Part shown: piece by piece, positions 21,787-32,765 of the stretch
Numbering within the stretch: the stretch's first letter is position 1
How the letters are laid out: each line of letters begins with the position of its first letter
Origin: Costus lasius
Lineage: Eukaryota; Streptophyta; Magnoliopsida; Zingiberales; Costaceae
Assembly (NCBI GenBank): GCA_027563935.2
Contig: CM050448.1
Coordinates: 67,279,843-67,343,842 of the forward strand
Length of the DNA stretch: 64,000 nt
Reading direction: 5' to 3'
Position numbers and translations under genes: made by a program
Notes under the pieces: generated by a model
What the model was told of the DNA's origin: nothing
Databases searched by the model: none
The model's input: the letters and a program-made list of their open reading frames with translations, nothing else

Positions 21787-21794
21787 CAAAAACT

Positions 21795-23599
21795 TGTTGT
21801 AAGTCCGCAAGTGCACGGATACTCGAAGTAATATTTAAGATATCGAACCACAAATGCCTTGTTGTTAAGTACTGATGAATTGAGTTTTCACTAGCTAAAC
21901 AAATCGAATAATGATGCAAACGATCGGAAAGTGCACAGAAAAATATCAGAGAAGAAAACTAGGACTAGGGGTTCATCCACCTTAATTCTAATGACTAGAA
22001 GGAAATAAAGATTGTCAGTCAAATTTTATCATGATAAAGATTTAATTTACTTCATAAAAGGATCATCTAGCTCTCGCGTAGATAATAATACAAAGGACCA
22101 ATCCTCACTCTCGTGCAAGATCTATCTAATGCTGAAAATAAGTAAACCATCAACAAAGAACTCAAGGATCACTCTCGTGCATCCGAATTCAATGTTAAAC
22201 ATCTCATGTGGAAACTCACGGATCACTCTCGTGCATCCCGAAACTCATCACAAGTTCTACTTAAGGTTCTCCGGTGATCAAAAATTTAATCTCTTACAAT
22301 TTCAAATCAAACATAACACATTAACTTAATCCAAAGAATCAGAAAATCAACATGGCAATAAATCACTAAATATCAGAATTCAAAGAACAAACCTAATCTC
22401 TTACGATAAGTTCCAAACTCAATTATTTTTAGGGTTCCAAATTTCATAATCAACCTCTCAGTCTATTTTGCAAAACTCTAAAACATGCTGATATTTATAA
22501 AACTAAAGAGAATTAAAGGAAAGTCGTCACAAAAGCAGAATTATCATGACAAAATTATCATGACAAAAATAATCATTGTCTAATCATTAAGAAATTAAGG
22601 GGATTACACTCCCATGTCCCATACGAAGGTTTAAGCTAGCATGATAGAAGAATTACAACAAAACATGGTTTTTGAATTATTATAATCATAAGGGAGGAGT
22701 AAAAGTTACAAAACAGGGCTGTAATCTAAATTACACCCCGTAATTTGCCTTGAAGTCATGATGAACAGTGTCGTGACCGCGTTTTTTATGATTTTTCCCT
22801 CGATCGATATCTTATCGCTCTAAAACTTCTGTGGTGTGTTCTTCTTCCTCATGCAAAGCTTCCTTTTGAAAAATCATTGCCGGAGATGGTCTGTGCAACG
22901 AACGGCGATGAACCCTAGCGCGGCGGCGATTCCCTGAAATTCTCCGTGAATACGTGATAAAAATTGTTTCTTTTGCTTCGCAAATCTTCACCTACTTATC
23001 CTGAGTGTAAAATTAGAAATCATGTTTTTAAGGTTTCAGCAGAAAATCAAATATGGGTGCAAAATATAGTACCGTGAAAAATGTCATTGTACTGCCGTAA
23101 TTGCCTCAGAAGTTTTGTAAGGAATTCGTCTGAAATTACGACACCACAATGATTTGGTCCAAAATTATGGTAGTGCTGTATTTCTCTTGGTTGGCTCTGA
23201 AAGTTTCTGTGTGAAATTGTTTGGAATTGCGGCACCATGAAAATATTTACGGCAGTGCCATATTTTGCCTGAGGCCTCTGGTCGGATTTGCTGAAATTAC
23301 GGCACCGTAATGAATTTGACTAAAATTATGGTAGTGCCGTAATTTGTTTGGGAAGCTCGTTTTGACTTGAAATTTGATGTGTAAACTCTTCTTGATGATT
23401 AGAACTCGTTGATGCATTGAAATTGCTTGAAAACCGGTGATAATGATACTTTTTTGCCTGAAATTGATCAAAAACAAAGAAAGGTGTAGATTCCGAAGTA
23501 TTTGGCAAATAAGGTATAGAAATAAAGCAAAAAAGCAAGATTATGACTCAAAAGACTAGGAAATGATTATGAAAAATACTATGAAATTTAGAGTCATCA
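21795..23599 (-). repeat. Element B 3' LTR
   Basis: About 1805 bp; on the + strand it begins TGTTGTAAGTCCGCAAGTGC and ends AGAGTCATCA. It pairs with 29058-30898. Confidence 0.92.
23065..23345. repeat. TACGG...CCGTA palindrome array in the B 3' LTR
   Basis: Degenerate copies (attacgacaccacaatga, ttacggcagtgccatat, attacggcaccgtaatga) line up with 30360-30650 in the other LTR. Confidence 0.85.
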
Positions 23600-24752
23600 A
23601 ACACATAAGGCTCAAACTTTGCTTATCCTCAAGCAAAAATCAAGAAATTGAATCAAAAGAAAAGACTTTTTCATGACGAATAAATTTCTAAAATACAATC
23701 ACCAATGAAAACTTTCACCAATTGCTTCATGAAATTTCGAATAGATATATCATCCTTTGAGTTTGATCCTCAAGATCCACTGTTTAGTCAAATAAAACTT
23801 CACAACTTGTATAATAGGTAGAATATCAATCTCAAGACTTCATCCAGTTTCAATTCATGACTATCAACTTTTGTTTACATGATTATGGTTTCCAAGAACT
23901 TTTTCCTCTCATAATCATTTTTTTTTCATCATCATCCACATTCTCTAATTTGACTGCCACCTTTTTTTCTTGTGACAAAGTTAGAGTACATTGATCACAT
24001 AATCAATGCAATAGAACTCATGTCTTTTTAGTGGAAAGAATTTTCCAAAGATAGCGGAGTTAATGTTGATCGATTCTTCTCCATGGCTTGCATCAACATA
24101 GATACATGCTTTTTCTCTTTATTACTTCAACCCATGTCCTTCGGTACCACTGTCAATTTTACACAGTGCCAAGTAGGGGAGTCCTCACTTTATTTGGATC
24201 AAGGAACCTTTCTTCCCAACAAATAGCAAATAGCATGAATATCAACTAAATTAATCTATTAATATCAATTCAAGAATTACACTTATATGCTGATTTTATT
24301 TAAAGAAATAGCTTCACTTTAAAATCAACTCATCAAATAATATGTTCACCCAAAATATCATTTATCAATCAATGAAAAATCTCAATAGGTAGATATGTAT
24401 TAGAGAAATAAATTCAACATAATAGGTTCAATCCTAATCACAATTCTGAATATATATATTATCAAGAAAAATTTAAGCATGATAACGACAACATTTTCAT
24501 GAATAAACAAACTACATAGGCATAATAACAGTAATCATCATCAATTCATAAGACACATAATATCAATCCAAAATATCAAAATATCATGTACAACCATATC
24601 GAATCATCATCAAAGAGGTGTCAATATCATCCCAATACAACCATATCGAAAGTATATAGCAATAAAAACTAAGAGGCGAGGATCTGTAGCAGTAGGACAC
24701 AAGAAGCATGACAAAGTCATCCTTCCCTACACAAGTATAAGATCGATATCAA
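23600..24752 (-). other. Element B 3' non-coding region and purine tract
   Basis: On the minus strand the last bases before the LTR read gcttgaggataagcaaag and gagccttatgtgtt. The region holds one copy of the tacttggcactgtgtaaaat motif and is otherwise AT-rich with no gene. Confidence 0.7.
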
Positions 24753-25986
24753 TCAGTAAACACAAGCAAAGCTTGGGAATAAGAATAAGATACTCACAAG
24801 ATCCTTCTCATCTGAATGCGTCTCCTTGTCGTCTCTCTCGGCCGGAGTAGCATCCATGGGATCATCAGAAACTCCCTCACCTGCATCGCCGTAGATACCA
24901 CCCCTCCTGGAGTCTTCGAAGCCGAAACGATCATAGAGAAAATTCCCCAAGTCTTCCATGTAGTTCCCAATGCTTCGACATCCAGGTGGATGTGACTCAT
25001 CTGATCGGACATCCTCCCCATGGCACCCATCATCCTCTCCGTGCGCTGCTCCTGTCTGTACATCAGCGTGGAGAGAGCCTGAAACCCTAGGCTTCGGTAA
25101 CTCTGCCAATCACTCTGATCTAGAGCTGCGTGATGTGAGGATGATCCGGTGGCTCCATGCGGTGGTGGATCAGTGGCTCTAGGTGGTGAGGAATCGATGC
25201 CCAGACCAAATGGGTCATCACCCCAAGCAGGAGGTGGTGGTGGTTCTGATGTCTCTGGTGCAGGTGTGGCATAAGATACGTAGCTCGGCGACAACTTCCA
25301 ATTTTCAAGGTTTTGCACTGAGGTTCATCCAGGGTTAGGTAATGGCAATATGGGAAGTCCAGGCTGCAAGATCAAACAATATGTGTCGCTATCTCGTACA
25401 ATCATCTTCATGGCAATGCAGGATTCGATGTCTATCCTTGCGTTGCCCCTAGCAACCTCGATCCCGTAGGGCTCAATTCCCAAGAATAGTGCTATAGGAG
25501 TAAGAAACCCTCCTATCACTATCGATCCTTTCTTGGCCCTAGCCACTTTATCAAGATGTTTCTTGAAGAAGAAAGCCACATCTACCATATAACCATGAAG
25601 CATACCCCAAAGAAAGAATAACTCAACATGATGTACCATACCGTCGCTATCTCCTCGCCCAAATATGGTGTGTGCAAGGACGCGGTGGGCATATCTGATG
25701 CATGGGTTTGAGATGCTTGAGGCCCTCGCTGCCGATGGTGAAAATTGAGTTTTTGACGTGATTTGACTCTAAAAACTATTCTCAATAAACCCAATTGGTG
25801 GCTCGGTGCGCCCCCCTGTGGAATAAGGAATATGCGTCGAATTTCTTTGAATGAGAGCTTTCTATCTTCATTAGCCATTCTAAACCTGATTTCTCCTTCA
25901 GCTGAATGATCTACATAATCATCCCAATCTACCTCTAAACTGCTAAGAAACTCCAAAACAATAGGTAGATAGGTCTGAGGCGTCAT
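24753..25986 (-). pseudogene. ATHILA ORF-like protein of element B (broken)
   Basis: The first piece (25986 to 25582) has YLPIVLEFLSSLEVDW ... EGEIRFRMANEDRKLSFKEI ... IFLIPQ, the pattern of the ATHILA ORF-1 family: an EFLSS-like start, IRFR, then a phenylalanine-proline motif. The second piece (25639 to 25325) has KKGSIVIGGFLTPIALFLGI, also typical. The third (25318 to about 24753) has a Pro-rich linker (EPPPPPAWGDDPFG) and a coiled-coil with RQEQRTERMMGAMGRMSDQM, as at the C-terminus of such proteins. The pieces overlap or shift frame, so the gene is broken. The family lies downstream of pol in Athila elements and its role is not settled; it is often called env-like, but I see no signal peptide or membrane anchor here. 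Confidence 0.7.
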
Positions 25987-26154
25987 GTCAAAAAATTACC
26001 TCATAGCTACCTTGTTAAACATCCATAACCCATCATCCTTCAATCCTAAGAGCTCCAAAGCTCTTGTGTCTATGTATTTTGTCTTCACAACGCGTTGGGT
26101 AAGTAGTAGGTGGTATCGCTGTTCTTGAGTTTCATCTCAGAAAACAATCCCGGA

Positions 26155-26490
26155 AGGGTTTACAGTAGTGTCGTATTTCGTTCGAAAATGCCAAAAGTTT
26201 CGGCAAGAAAATGACCCATGTTTAAGGTACCGTGAAAAACACCATGGCACTACTGTAATCTTCAAAAATTCTCTGGTTGAAATCGCCTGAAAATACGGTA
26301 CCGTGAAAATCACCACGGTACTACCGTAAAACGCTCAAAAACTCAAAAACTTTATGTATGAAAACTTACAGAAATTACGGCACCGTGAAATTTTCCACGG
26401 TAGTGCCGTAATCCACGTAATTTTTCCGTAAAGAATCAACATGAATTACCACACGGTAATAACAATTCCGGTAGTGCCGTAATTTGTAAA
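26155..26490. repeat. TACGG...CCGTA palindrome array in the B internal region
   Basis: Copies include aatacggtaccgtgaaaatc, accacggtactaccgtaaaa and attacggcaccgtgaaattt. The array lies directly downstream (minus strand) of the hairpin motif, as in A2. Confidence 0.85.
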
Positions 26491-26589
26491 AATTCATGAA
26501 ACTAACTGAAAAACGTATCAAAAAATGGGAAAAATAAAAATTAACCCTAAACAAAATAAATTGAGACAAAAACAACAAAGGAAAAAGTG

Positions 26590-26607
26590 CTTGGGTTGCC
26601 TCCCAAG
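26590..26607 (-). other. Conserved Athila hairpin motif in B
   Basis: On the + strand cttgggttgcctcccaag, reverse complement of the A2 motif at 17499-17516. It is followed by gcgctaatttaatagtcatt, which also matches A2 in reverse complement. Confidence 0.8.
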
Positions 26608-26845
26608 AAGCGCTAATTTAATAGTCATTAGCTTGACCGTTTTGCACTTAGATTTGATCGTGATTTCTTCAGTTGCCATGTTGATCTCTCAATGTTTTGT
26701 TCATGCCTTCTAGGAACATAAGGCTCATTCATGAAACAGTGTCGAATTTTACTCAAGAAACTTTTTCCTTTCTCAAGCAGTTTTGACCTTCCTTTTCTCC
26801 TTTGTCTCTTCTTCTTCCTTGCTGCTTTCTCCTGAAATTCTTTTT

Positions 26846-27580
26846 TCATATGTCAATTTGAAAATCAGACGGATTATCAAATAAATTATGCACATCACTA
26901 ACAAAATCATCAACTATATCAATGTTACAACATGATCCTGAGTGTGATGCTTTTTGCAAGGAATCAGTTAAATCAAATTCAATTGTATTATCACAAATGT
27001 CAAAAGTGAGTTTTCCTTTTCCAACATCAATGACTGCACCAACTGTGGCTAAAAATGGTCTACCAAGAATAATAGGATTTTTGGAACTTTCCTCCATCTC
27101 AAGAACCACAAAATCAGTAGGTACAAAATACTTACCGACATGGATAGGAACATCCTCAAGAATACCTACAGGATACCTCACTAAGCGATCGGTGAGCTAC
27201 AAAGATATTAAAGTCGGCTTAGGAGCTCCCATATCCAATTTCCTGCACACAGATAAAGGCATTAGACTCACACTGGCTCCCAAGTCACATAAGGCTTGGT
27301 CGAAGGCAACACTCCCAATCAAACAAGGGATAGAGAAACTACTTGGATCCTTTAATTGCAGTGGCAACTTGTTTTGAATAAGAGTACTGCATTCCTTAGT
27401 TAGTGCCACAGTACCATAGTCCTCTAATTTTCTTTTATTGGATAAAATTTCCTTTAAAAATTTTGCATAAGAAGGCATATGAGATAATGCATTAGTAAAT
27501 GGAATATTAATGTACAACTTTTTCAACACTTCTAAAAATTTTCCAAACTTCCTATCTAACTTAGCTTGCACAATCCTCTA
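26846..27580 (-). pseudogene. Element B aspartic protease domain (one stop inside, one at its upstream edge)
   Basis: On the minus strand the frame reads IVQAKLDRKFGKFLEVLKKL ... INIPF, the conserved Athila lead-in, then ALCDLGASVSLMPLSV, the active-site region (D-L-G for D-T/S-G, as is usual in Athila), and PIILGRPFLATVGAVIDVGK, the second conserved protease motif. Two TAG codons (27578-27580 and 27197-27199) stand where the family has glutamine, so both look like CAG to TAG. The frame is otherwise continuous with gag upstream. It ends with an acidic tail at 26846, where RT would normally follow. RT, RNase H and integrase are missing. Confidence 0.85.
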
Positions 27581-28780
27581 GGGAAAAGGAATAGGTGGCC
27601 TATATGGTGGTGGTGAACTAGGTTTAGAAATATCATTCTGACATGGTTCATCACCTTTTGGTTTATCACCCTGGTGAGGTGACAAACTAGTTTGGGACTG
27701 CTCATGCTCAGAAGATTTTTCCAAGTCTAATTCATTATCAAGGTCAATATTAGGCTCTTTTTCATTATTTTCAGATTTCCCTTTAGGTTAATCTAATTGC
27801 CTTCCACTCCTGGTGATGATAGCATTACAGTACTCCCTATGGTTTGGTTCAGGTTTAGCAGGTAATTTTCCTCGGGGTTTGTAAGGGTCAATATTTCTAC
27901 ATTGATTGTACCCCCCTACTCCATTAACTTGCTCACTACCCTAATCAACTATAACCTTACACTCCTCAGCATAGTGCCCATGATTTCCACATATATCACA
28001 AGTAACAGAAGAAATAACAACAGTTTGCATCTGAAAAGAATCAAAATGATTACACAAAGAATCTACCTTTTCTGCTAGAGAGCACCAACCGTCACCATTA
28101 TTTTTACCATGAGGAGGACGATACAACACTCCTCTCTCAGTAGTACATTGGTTGTGGTTTAGTGTCATCTCTTCAATCAAAGCATAGACATCTTCAACAG
28201 TCTTCTTCATCAGTGCTCCCCCTGCAGCAACATCATCAGTTAAGCGAGTGTTGTAAAGCAAACCATTATAGAAAGTCTGAATTAAAACCCAATCTTCTAA
28301 TCCCTGGTGAGGGCACTTCCATTGTAACTCATTGAAGCGCTCCCATGCTTCACTAAGTGATTCATCATCCCTCTGTGCAAAGCCCGTGATTTAGTTCCTC
28401 AACTGGATCATCTTACTGGGTGGAAAGTACTTCAGCAGGAAAGCATTTGATAACCGCTCCCAAGTAGTGAATGTCCCAGTCAGATGTGAGTGTAGCCAGG
28501 CTTTTGCTCGGTCCCTGAACAAAAAAGGAAATAGTCTCAGTTTAAGAGCATCATCAGATACACCATTAATTTTTATGGTATCACAAAATTCAAGAAAAAG
28601 AGATAAGTGTTGATTTGGATCTTCTAGAGGAGATCCTCCAAACTAATTTTGTTGGATCATTGACAGGAAAGCTAGTTTAATTTCAAAATTGTTTGCATCA
28701 ATTGCAGGCCTAGTAATGCTGGAACGAATTCCCTGTGTACTCGGGGTAGCATAGTCTCTAAGTGTTATTCTCTCCGCCAT
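27581..28780 (-). pseudogene. Element B Athila gag pseudogene
   Basis: ATG at 28778-28780 begins MAERITLRDYATPSTQGIRS, then RPAIDANNFEIKLAFLSMIQ, matching the Athila Gag N-terminus. After a TAG (28643-28645; family Q in QNQFGG) the same frame continues through the capsid-like region and GGALMKKTVEDVYALIEEMT to a zinc knuckle CDICGNHGHYAEEC (near 27960), then a polar linker into the protease. A further TAA near 28393 and stops near 27940 break it. All pieces share one frame, so point mutations rather than indels killed it. Confidence 0.85.
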
Positions 28781-29034
28781 GATGGATTCTTCTTCTCTCT
28801 CCTCTACAAACCTCAATTTCTTGCGCAATCTAAGAGTTTTATTAATTTCAGGATCAAAAGGAACTAATGGTCATAACCTAAGATTCCTGCGCATACAGAG
28901 TAGAGAGTCAGCAAAGTTCAGATTTTTTAGAAAATAAAAGAATACTAGAATCTATCACATAAAATACTAAAAACAAAAACAAAAGGCTTAGTCTAGCAAT
29001 ACTATCAATTATATCAATATTAACAAAACGAAGT
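28781..29034 (-). other. Element B leader between primer site and gag
   Basis: About 250 bp of leader with no gene. It holds ttaatatt and actaagcctttt-like sequence similar to the A2 leader after its primer site. Confidence 0.6.
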
Positions 29035-29052
29035 TCCCCGGCAACGGTGCCA
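29035..29052 (-). other. Element B primer binding site (tRNA-Asp like)
   Basis: The minus strand reads TGGCACCGTTGCCCGGGG, a mutated version of the tRNA-Asp site. Five bases (agttt) separate it from the LTR end at 29058. Confidence 0.8.
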
Positions 29053-29057
29053 AAACT

Positions 29058-30898
29058 TGTTGTAAGTCCGCAAGTGCACGGAAACTCGAAGTAATATTTA
29101 AGATATTGAACCATAGAGACCTTGTTGTTGAGTACCGTGAATTGAGTTTTCACTAGCTAAACAAATCGAATAATGATGCAAACGATCAGAAAGTGTATGA
29201 AAAAATATCAGAGAAGAAAACTGGGACTAGGGGTTCATCCACATTAATTCTAATGACTAGAAGGAAATAAAGATTGCCAGTCAAATTTTATCATGATAAA
29301 GATTTAATTTACTTCAAAAAAGGATCATCTCGCTCTTGCGCAGATAATCATACAAAGGACTAATCCTCACTCTCGTGCAAGATCTATCCAATACTGAAAA
29401 TAAGTAAACCATCAACAAAGAACTAAAGGATCACTCTCGTGCATCTGAATTCTAAGTTAAACATCTCATGTGGAAACTCAAGGATCGCTCTCATGCATCC
29501 TGAAACTGATCACAAGTTCTACTTAAGGTTCTCCGGTGATCAAAAATTTAATCTCTTACAATTTCAAATCAAACCTAACACATTAACTCAATCCAAAGAA
29601 TCAGAAAATCAACATGGCAATAAATCGCTAAAAATCAGAATTCAAAAAACAAACCTAATCTCTTACAATAAGTTCCAAACTCAATGATTTTTAGGGTTCC
29701 AAATTTCACAATCAACCTCTCAGTCTATTTTGCAAAACTCTAAAACATGCTGATATTTATAAAACTAAGGAGAATTAAAGGAAAGTCATCACATAAGCAG
29801 AATTATCATAACAAAATTATCATGACAAAAATAATCATTGTCTAGTCATTAAGAAATTAAGGAGATTACACCCCCATGTCCCATACGAAGGTTTAAGCTA
29901 GCATGATGGAAGAATTACAGCAAAACATGGTTTTTGAATGATTAGAAATTGTAAGGGAGGAGTAAAAGTTACAAAACAGGGCTGTAATCTAAATTACACC
30001 CCGTAATTTGCCATGAAGTCGTGATGAACAGTGCCGCGATCGCATTTTTGATGATTTCTCCCTTGATCGATCTCTTATCACTCTGAAACTTCTGTGGCGT
30101 GTTCTTCTTCCTCAGGCAAAGCTTCCTTTCAAAAATCATGGCCGGAGATGGTCTGTGCGACGAACGCAACGAACCCTAGTGCGGCAGCGATTCCCTAAAA
30201 TTCTCCGTGAATACGTGATAAAAATTGTTCCTTTTGCTTTGCAAATCTTCGCCTACTTATCCTGAGTCTTCCCCTTTTTTTGGATCTTCCATTTGTGCCC
30301 TAAATCTCGATAAATCATGTTTTTAAGGTTTCGGCAGAAAAATTAGAAATCTGTGTGCAAAATTACGGTACCGTGAAAAACGTCATGGTACTGCCATAAT
30401 TGCCTTAGAAGTTCTGTAAGGAATTTGTCTAAAATTACGGCACCATAATGATTTGGACCAAAATTACAGTAGTGTCGTATTTCTCTTGGTTGACTCTGAA
30501 AGTTTCTGTGTGAAATCGTTTGGAATTATGGCATAGTGAAAATATTTACGGCAGTGCCGAATTTTGCCTGAAGCCTCTGGTCGGATTCGCTAAAATTACG
30601 GCACCGTAATGAATTTGACCAAAATTACGGTAGTGCCGTAATTTGTCTGGGAAGCTCGTTATGACTTGAAATTTGATGTGTAAACTCCTATTGATGATTA
30701 GAACTCATTCATGCATTGAAATTGCTTGAAAACCGGTGATAATGATACCTTTTTGCCTGAAATTGATCAAAAACAAAGAAAGGTGTAGATTCTGAAGTAT
30801 TTGGCAAATAAGGTATAAAAACAAAGCAAAAGAGCAAGATTATGACTAAAAAGACTAGCAAATGAGTATGAAAAATACTATGAAATTTAGAGTCGTCA
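29058..30898 (-). repeat. Element B 5' LTR
   Basis: About 1841 bp, paired with 21795-23599. On the + strand it ends AGAGTCGTCA at 30898, followed by copia C sequence. Confidence 0.92.
30360..30650. repeat. TACGG...CCGTA palindrome array in the B 5' LTR
   Basis: Copies include attacggtaccgtgaaaaac, ttacggcagtgccgaat, ttacggcaccgtaatga and ttacggtagtgccgtaa; it corresponds to 23065-23345. Confidence 0.85.
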
Positions 30899-31090
30899 GG
30901 CGCACGCTTGGGCGCATACCTTGACATCGACCTCCTCTTGCTCTAGGTACTTTCTCTTCTCATCGTGTCAACCCCCTCGCAAGATGATCTTCAGTGGGTT
31001 TTTGGCACCGGCCTATCTCGTGGATATGCTTCCGCTGTGTGTATGTATTATTTGTTAAAATTTTATAAATATCCCCGAGGTTTCCCACCA
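30899..31090 (+). repeat. Copia C 5' LTR, fragment 3 (LTR 3' end)
   Basis: It matches 37619-37810 of the C 3' LTR (gtatgtattatttgttaaaa, atatccccgaggtttcccac) and ends CCCACCA, where the 3' LTR ends CCCAACA. Confidence 0.9.
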
Positions 31091-31091
31091 G

Positions 31092-31103
31092 TGGTATCAG
31101 AGC
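31092..31103 (+). other. Copia C primer binding site (tRNA-iMet)
   Basis: TGGTATCAGAGC lies one base after the LTR end. Confidence 0.95.
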
Positions 31104-32765
31104 GACTTGTGAGCCTCGAACGATGTTTCTATGCTTTCCATATGCTCACATGCCATGCCATATTTTCGCATATTGCATATATACATGGTGCATGTTTTTC
31201 TAAGTAAGAAAAATTGTAAGTTTCTTGTTCATATCCTCTATTCTATTTCTTTTCAATTTTTGGATTATTTTTTTGATTGATTTAAGATCATAGGCGCGCG
31301 TAGTTTTGTCAAGTAGAACGGGCATTATGTCTTTGGACTGGCCGGGTTTCTTGATCTGATAAAATTGCCAGCTGTTTTGGTCTATGAAATCATCATGAAA
31401 CATAATCTCAAATAATCAAAAGATTTGAGATAAGAAGATGAGGAAAAGAAACTTGTTTTATGAGAAATAAAAAAAATTCAGATTTTATGTTTTTCATAAA
31501 TATAGAATTGCATGAATAAGTACCTTGTTTGTGCATGATATTATCATCATTAGTCAAGCCTCTTAGCATGCCTGTGTTGTATTCTTGTGAGGCATGTGTG
31601 CCACCTTTCTTTTTCTTTTGTTTTGTAATTAAAGAAAGGAGATTAGGGGTGCATATCACTTGATGGCATTGGCGCATGTTTGATGCTTGCGCACCTTGCT
31701 TGGTGGTGCAACAAGCATCAAAGATAGGTGGTGAAAGAGGGCATGGCCGAGCCTTAGGGCTTGTGAGCTAGCTCTCTTAGCCCTTGCATGGTGGCGCATC
31801 TTCCTTGGAGGAGGCCCATGGCATTGGCCGAACCCATGATAGTGCTTCTAGGGTTTCCCTAGGGGTACCTCTAGGGTTTTAGAGCTAAACCATGGTGTGG
31901 TGGACCTTGGAGCCAACCTTGAAGATCAAGCTAGAGGTCGGCTAGGCTAGGTCTTATTTTAGGATCTTGTGTCCTAGGTCAGTAGTTGAACCCCTATTGG
32001 CATGGGTTGGTTTAATGTCTTGAATGGGCTATGATCACATCATCGCTTTACTGCTTTTCTTATCTTTTAAAAGCATGCCTGTGATGTTTTTATCTTCATG
32101 TTATCACTATAAGATTGCATGCCTGTAATGTTAGACATAAGATAAAACTAAGAGGATGAGACCTCAAAAACCCTCAAGCAAAAATATCAAGTCTAGTAAC
32201 CTTCTAACTTGTAGCTCTCATCAAGCTATTGATCTGTGGTGTTGTGCATTGTTTTCCACCCTCGTGGGACACACCCACTTATCTTTAGAAGGTGTGAGGT
32301 GACAATGGTTTCCCGAGTCCAATTTTAACCTAGACGTGCCTTCACAAGGAAACTCGTTTGCCTAGGCATAACGGTTAGGAATGGACTTGACTAGATTTTC
32401 ACATGTGCCGGGCACATAATTGAACTCTAGAGGCGTTGTTGAGAGGTTAGGGTTTCATGCTGTACCCAACCCTCATCGGACATGAAATGCCTAGATTGTC
32501 TCACTAAGGGGAGTTGCCAAGTGTAATCGGCTGGCAAGTCTACCTTAAGAAGCATGGGTTACTTTGTGCATCTCATCCCGCCCTCATGGGACGCGAAGCC
32601 TCATGTGGAATAAGGATCCCATCTCACTAGAAAATCTTGGATTTCCCGATTGACTTTGTGGGTTGTCAATGCGATTAAAATAGTGGGAGCCATGGTCATT
32701 TATAAGAAGTCCAGTTTAAATGACTTAAAGTAGTACTAATCTATTATTCTTGGTTATTATAGATC
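31104..32765 (+). other. Copia C untranslated leader
   Basis: About 1.66 kb between primer site and gag with no coding signal. It shares stretches (gtattcttgtgaggc, gatgttttt...gttatcacta, gtggtgttgtgca) with 41740-42600 in E/F, showing that both belong to one family with a long leader. Confidence 0.75.

Larger units (their letters stand above)
21795..30898 (-). mobile_element. Athila-type element B, non-autonomous (gag-PR and ATHILA ORF, no RT or integrase)
   Basis: This 9.1-kb minus-strand element has LTRs 21795-23599 and 29058-30898 (TGATGACTC...ACAACA in its own orientation) and a tRNA-Asp-like primer site (29035-29052). The order is gag-protease pseudogene, hairpin motif, palindrome array, ATHILA ORF and 3' LTR. 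RT, RNase H and integrase are absent between protease and the hairpin motif. It sits in the C 5' LTR between pieces 2 and 3. The LTRs differ at many positions, including an indel near 30267, so it is clearly older than D and G2. Confidence 0.9.

Noticed and set aside
24753..25986. Retroviral envelope gene
   Set aside because: The position downstream of gag-PR invites the name env-like, but there is no signal peptide, cleavage site or membrane anchor. The sequence fits the ATHILA ORF family.
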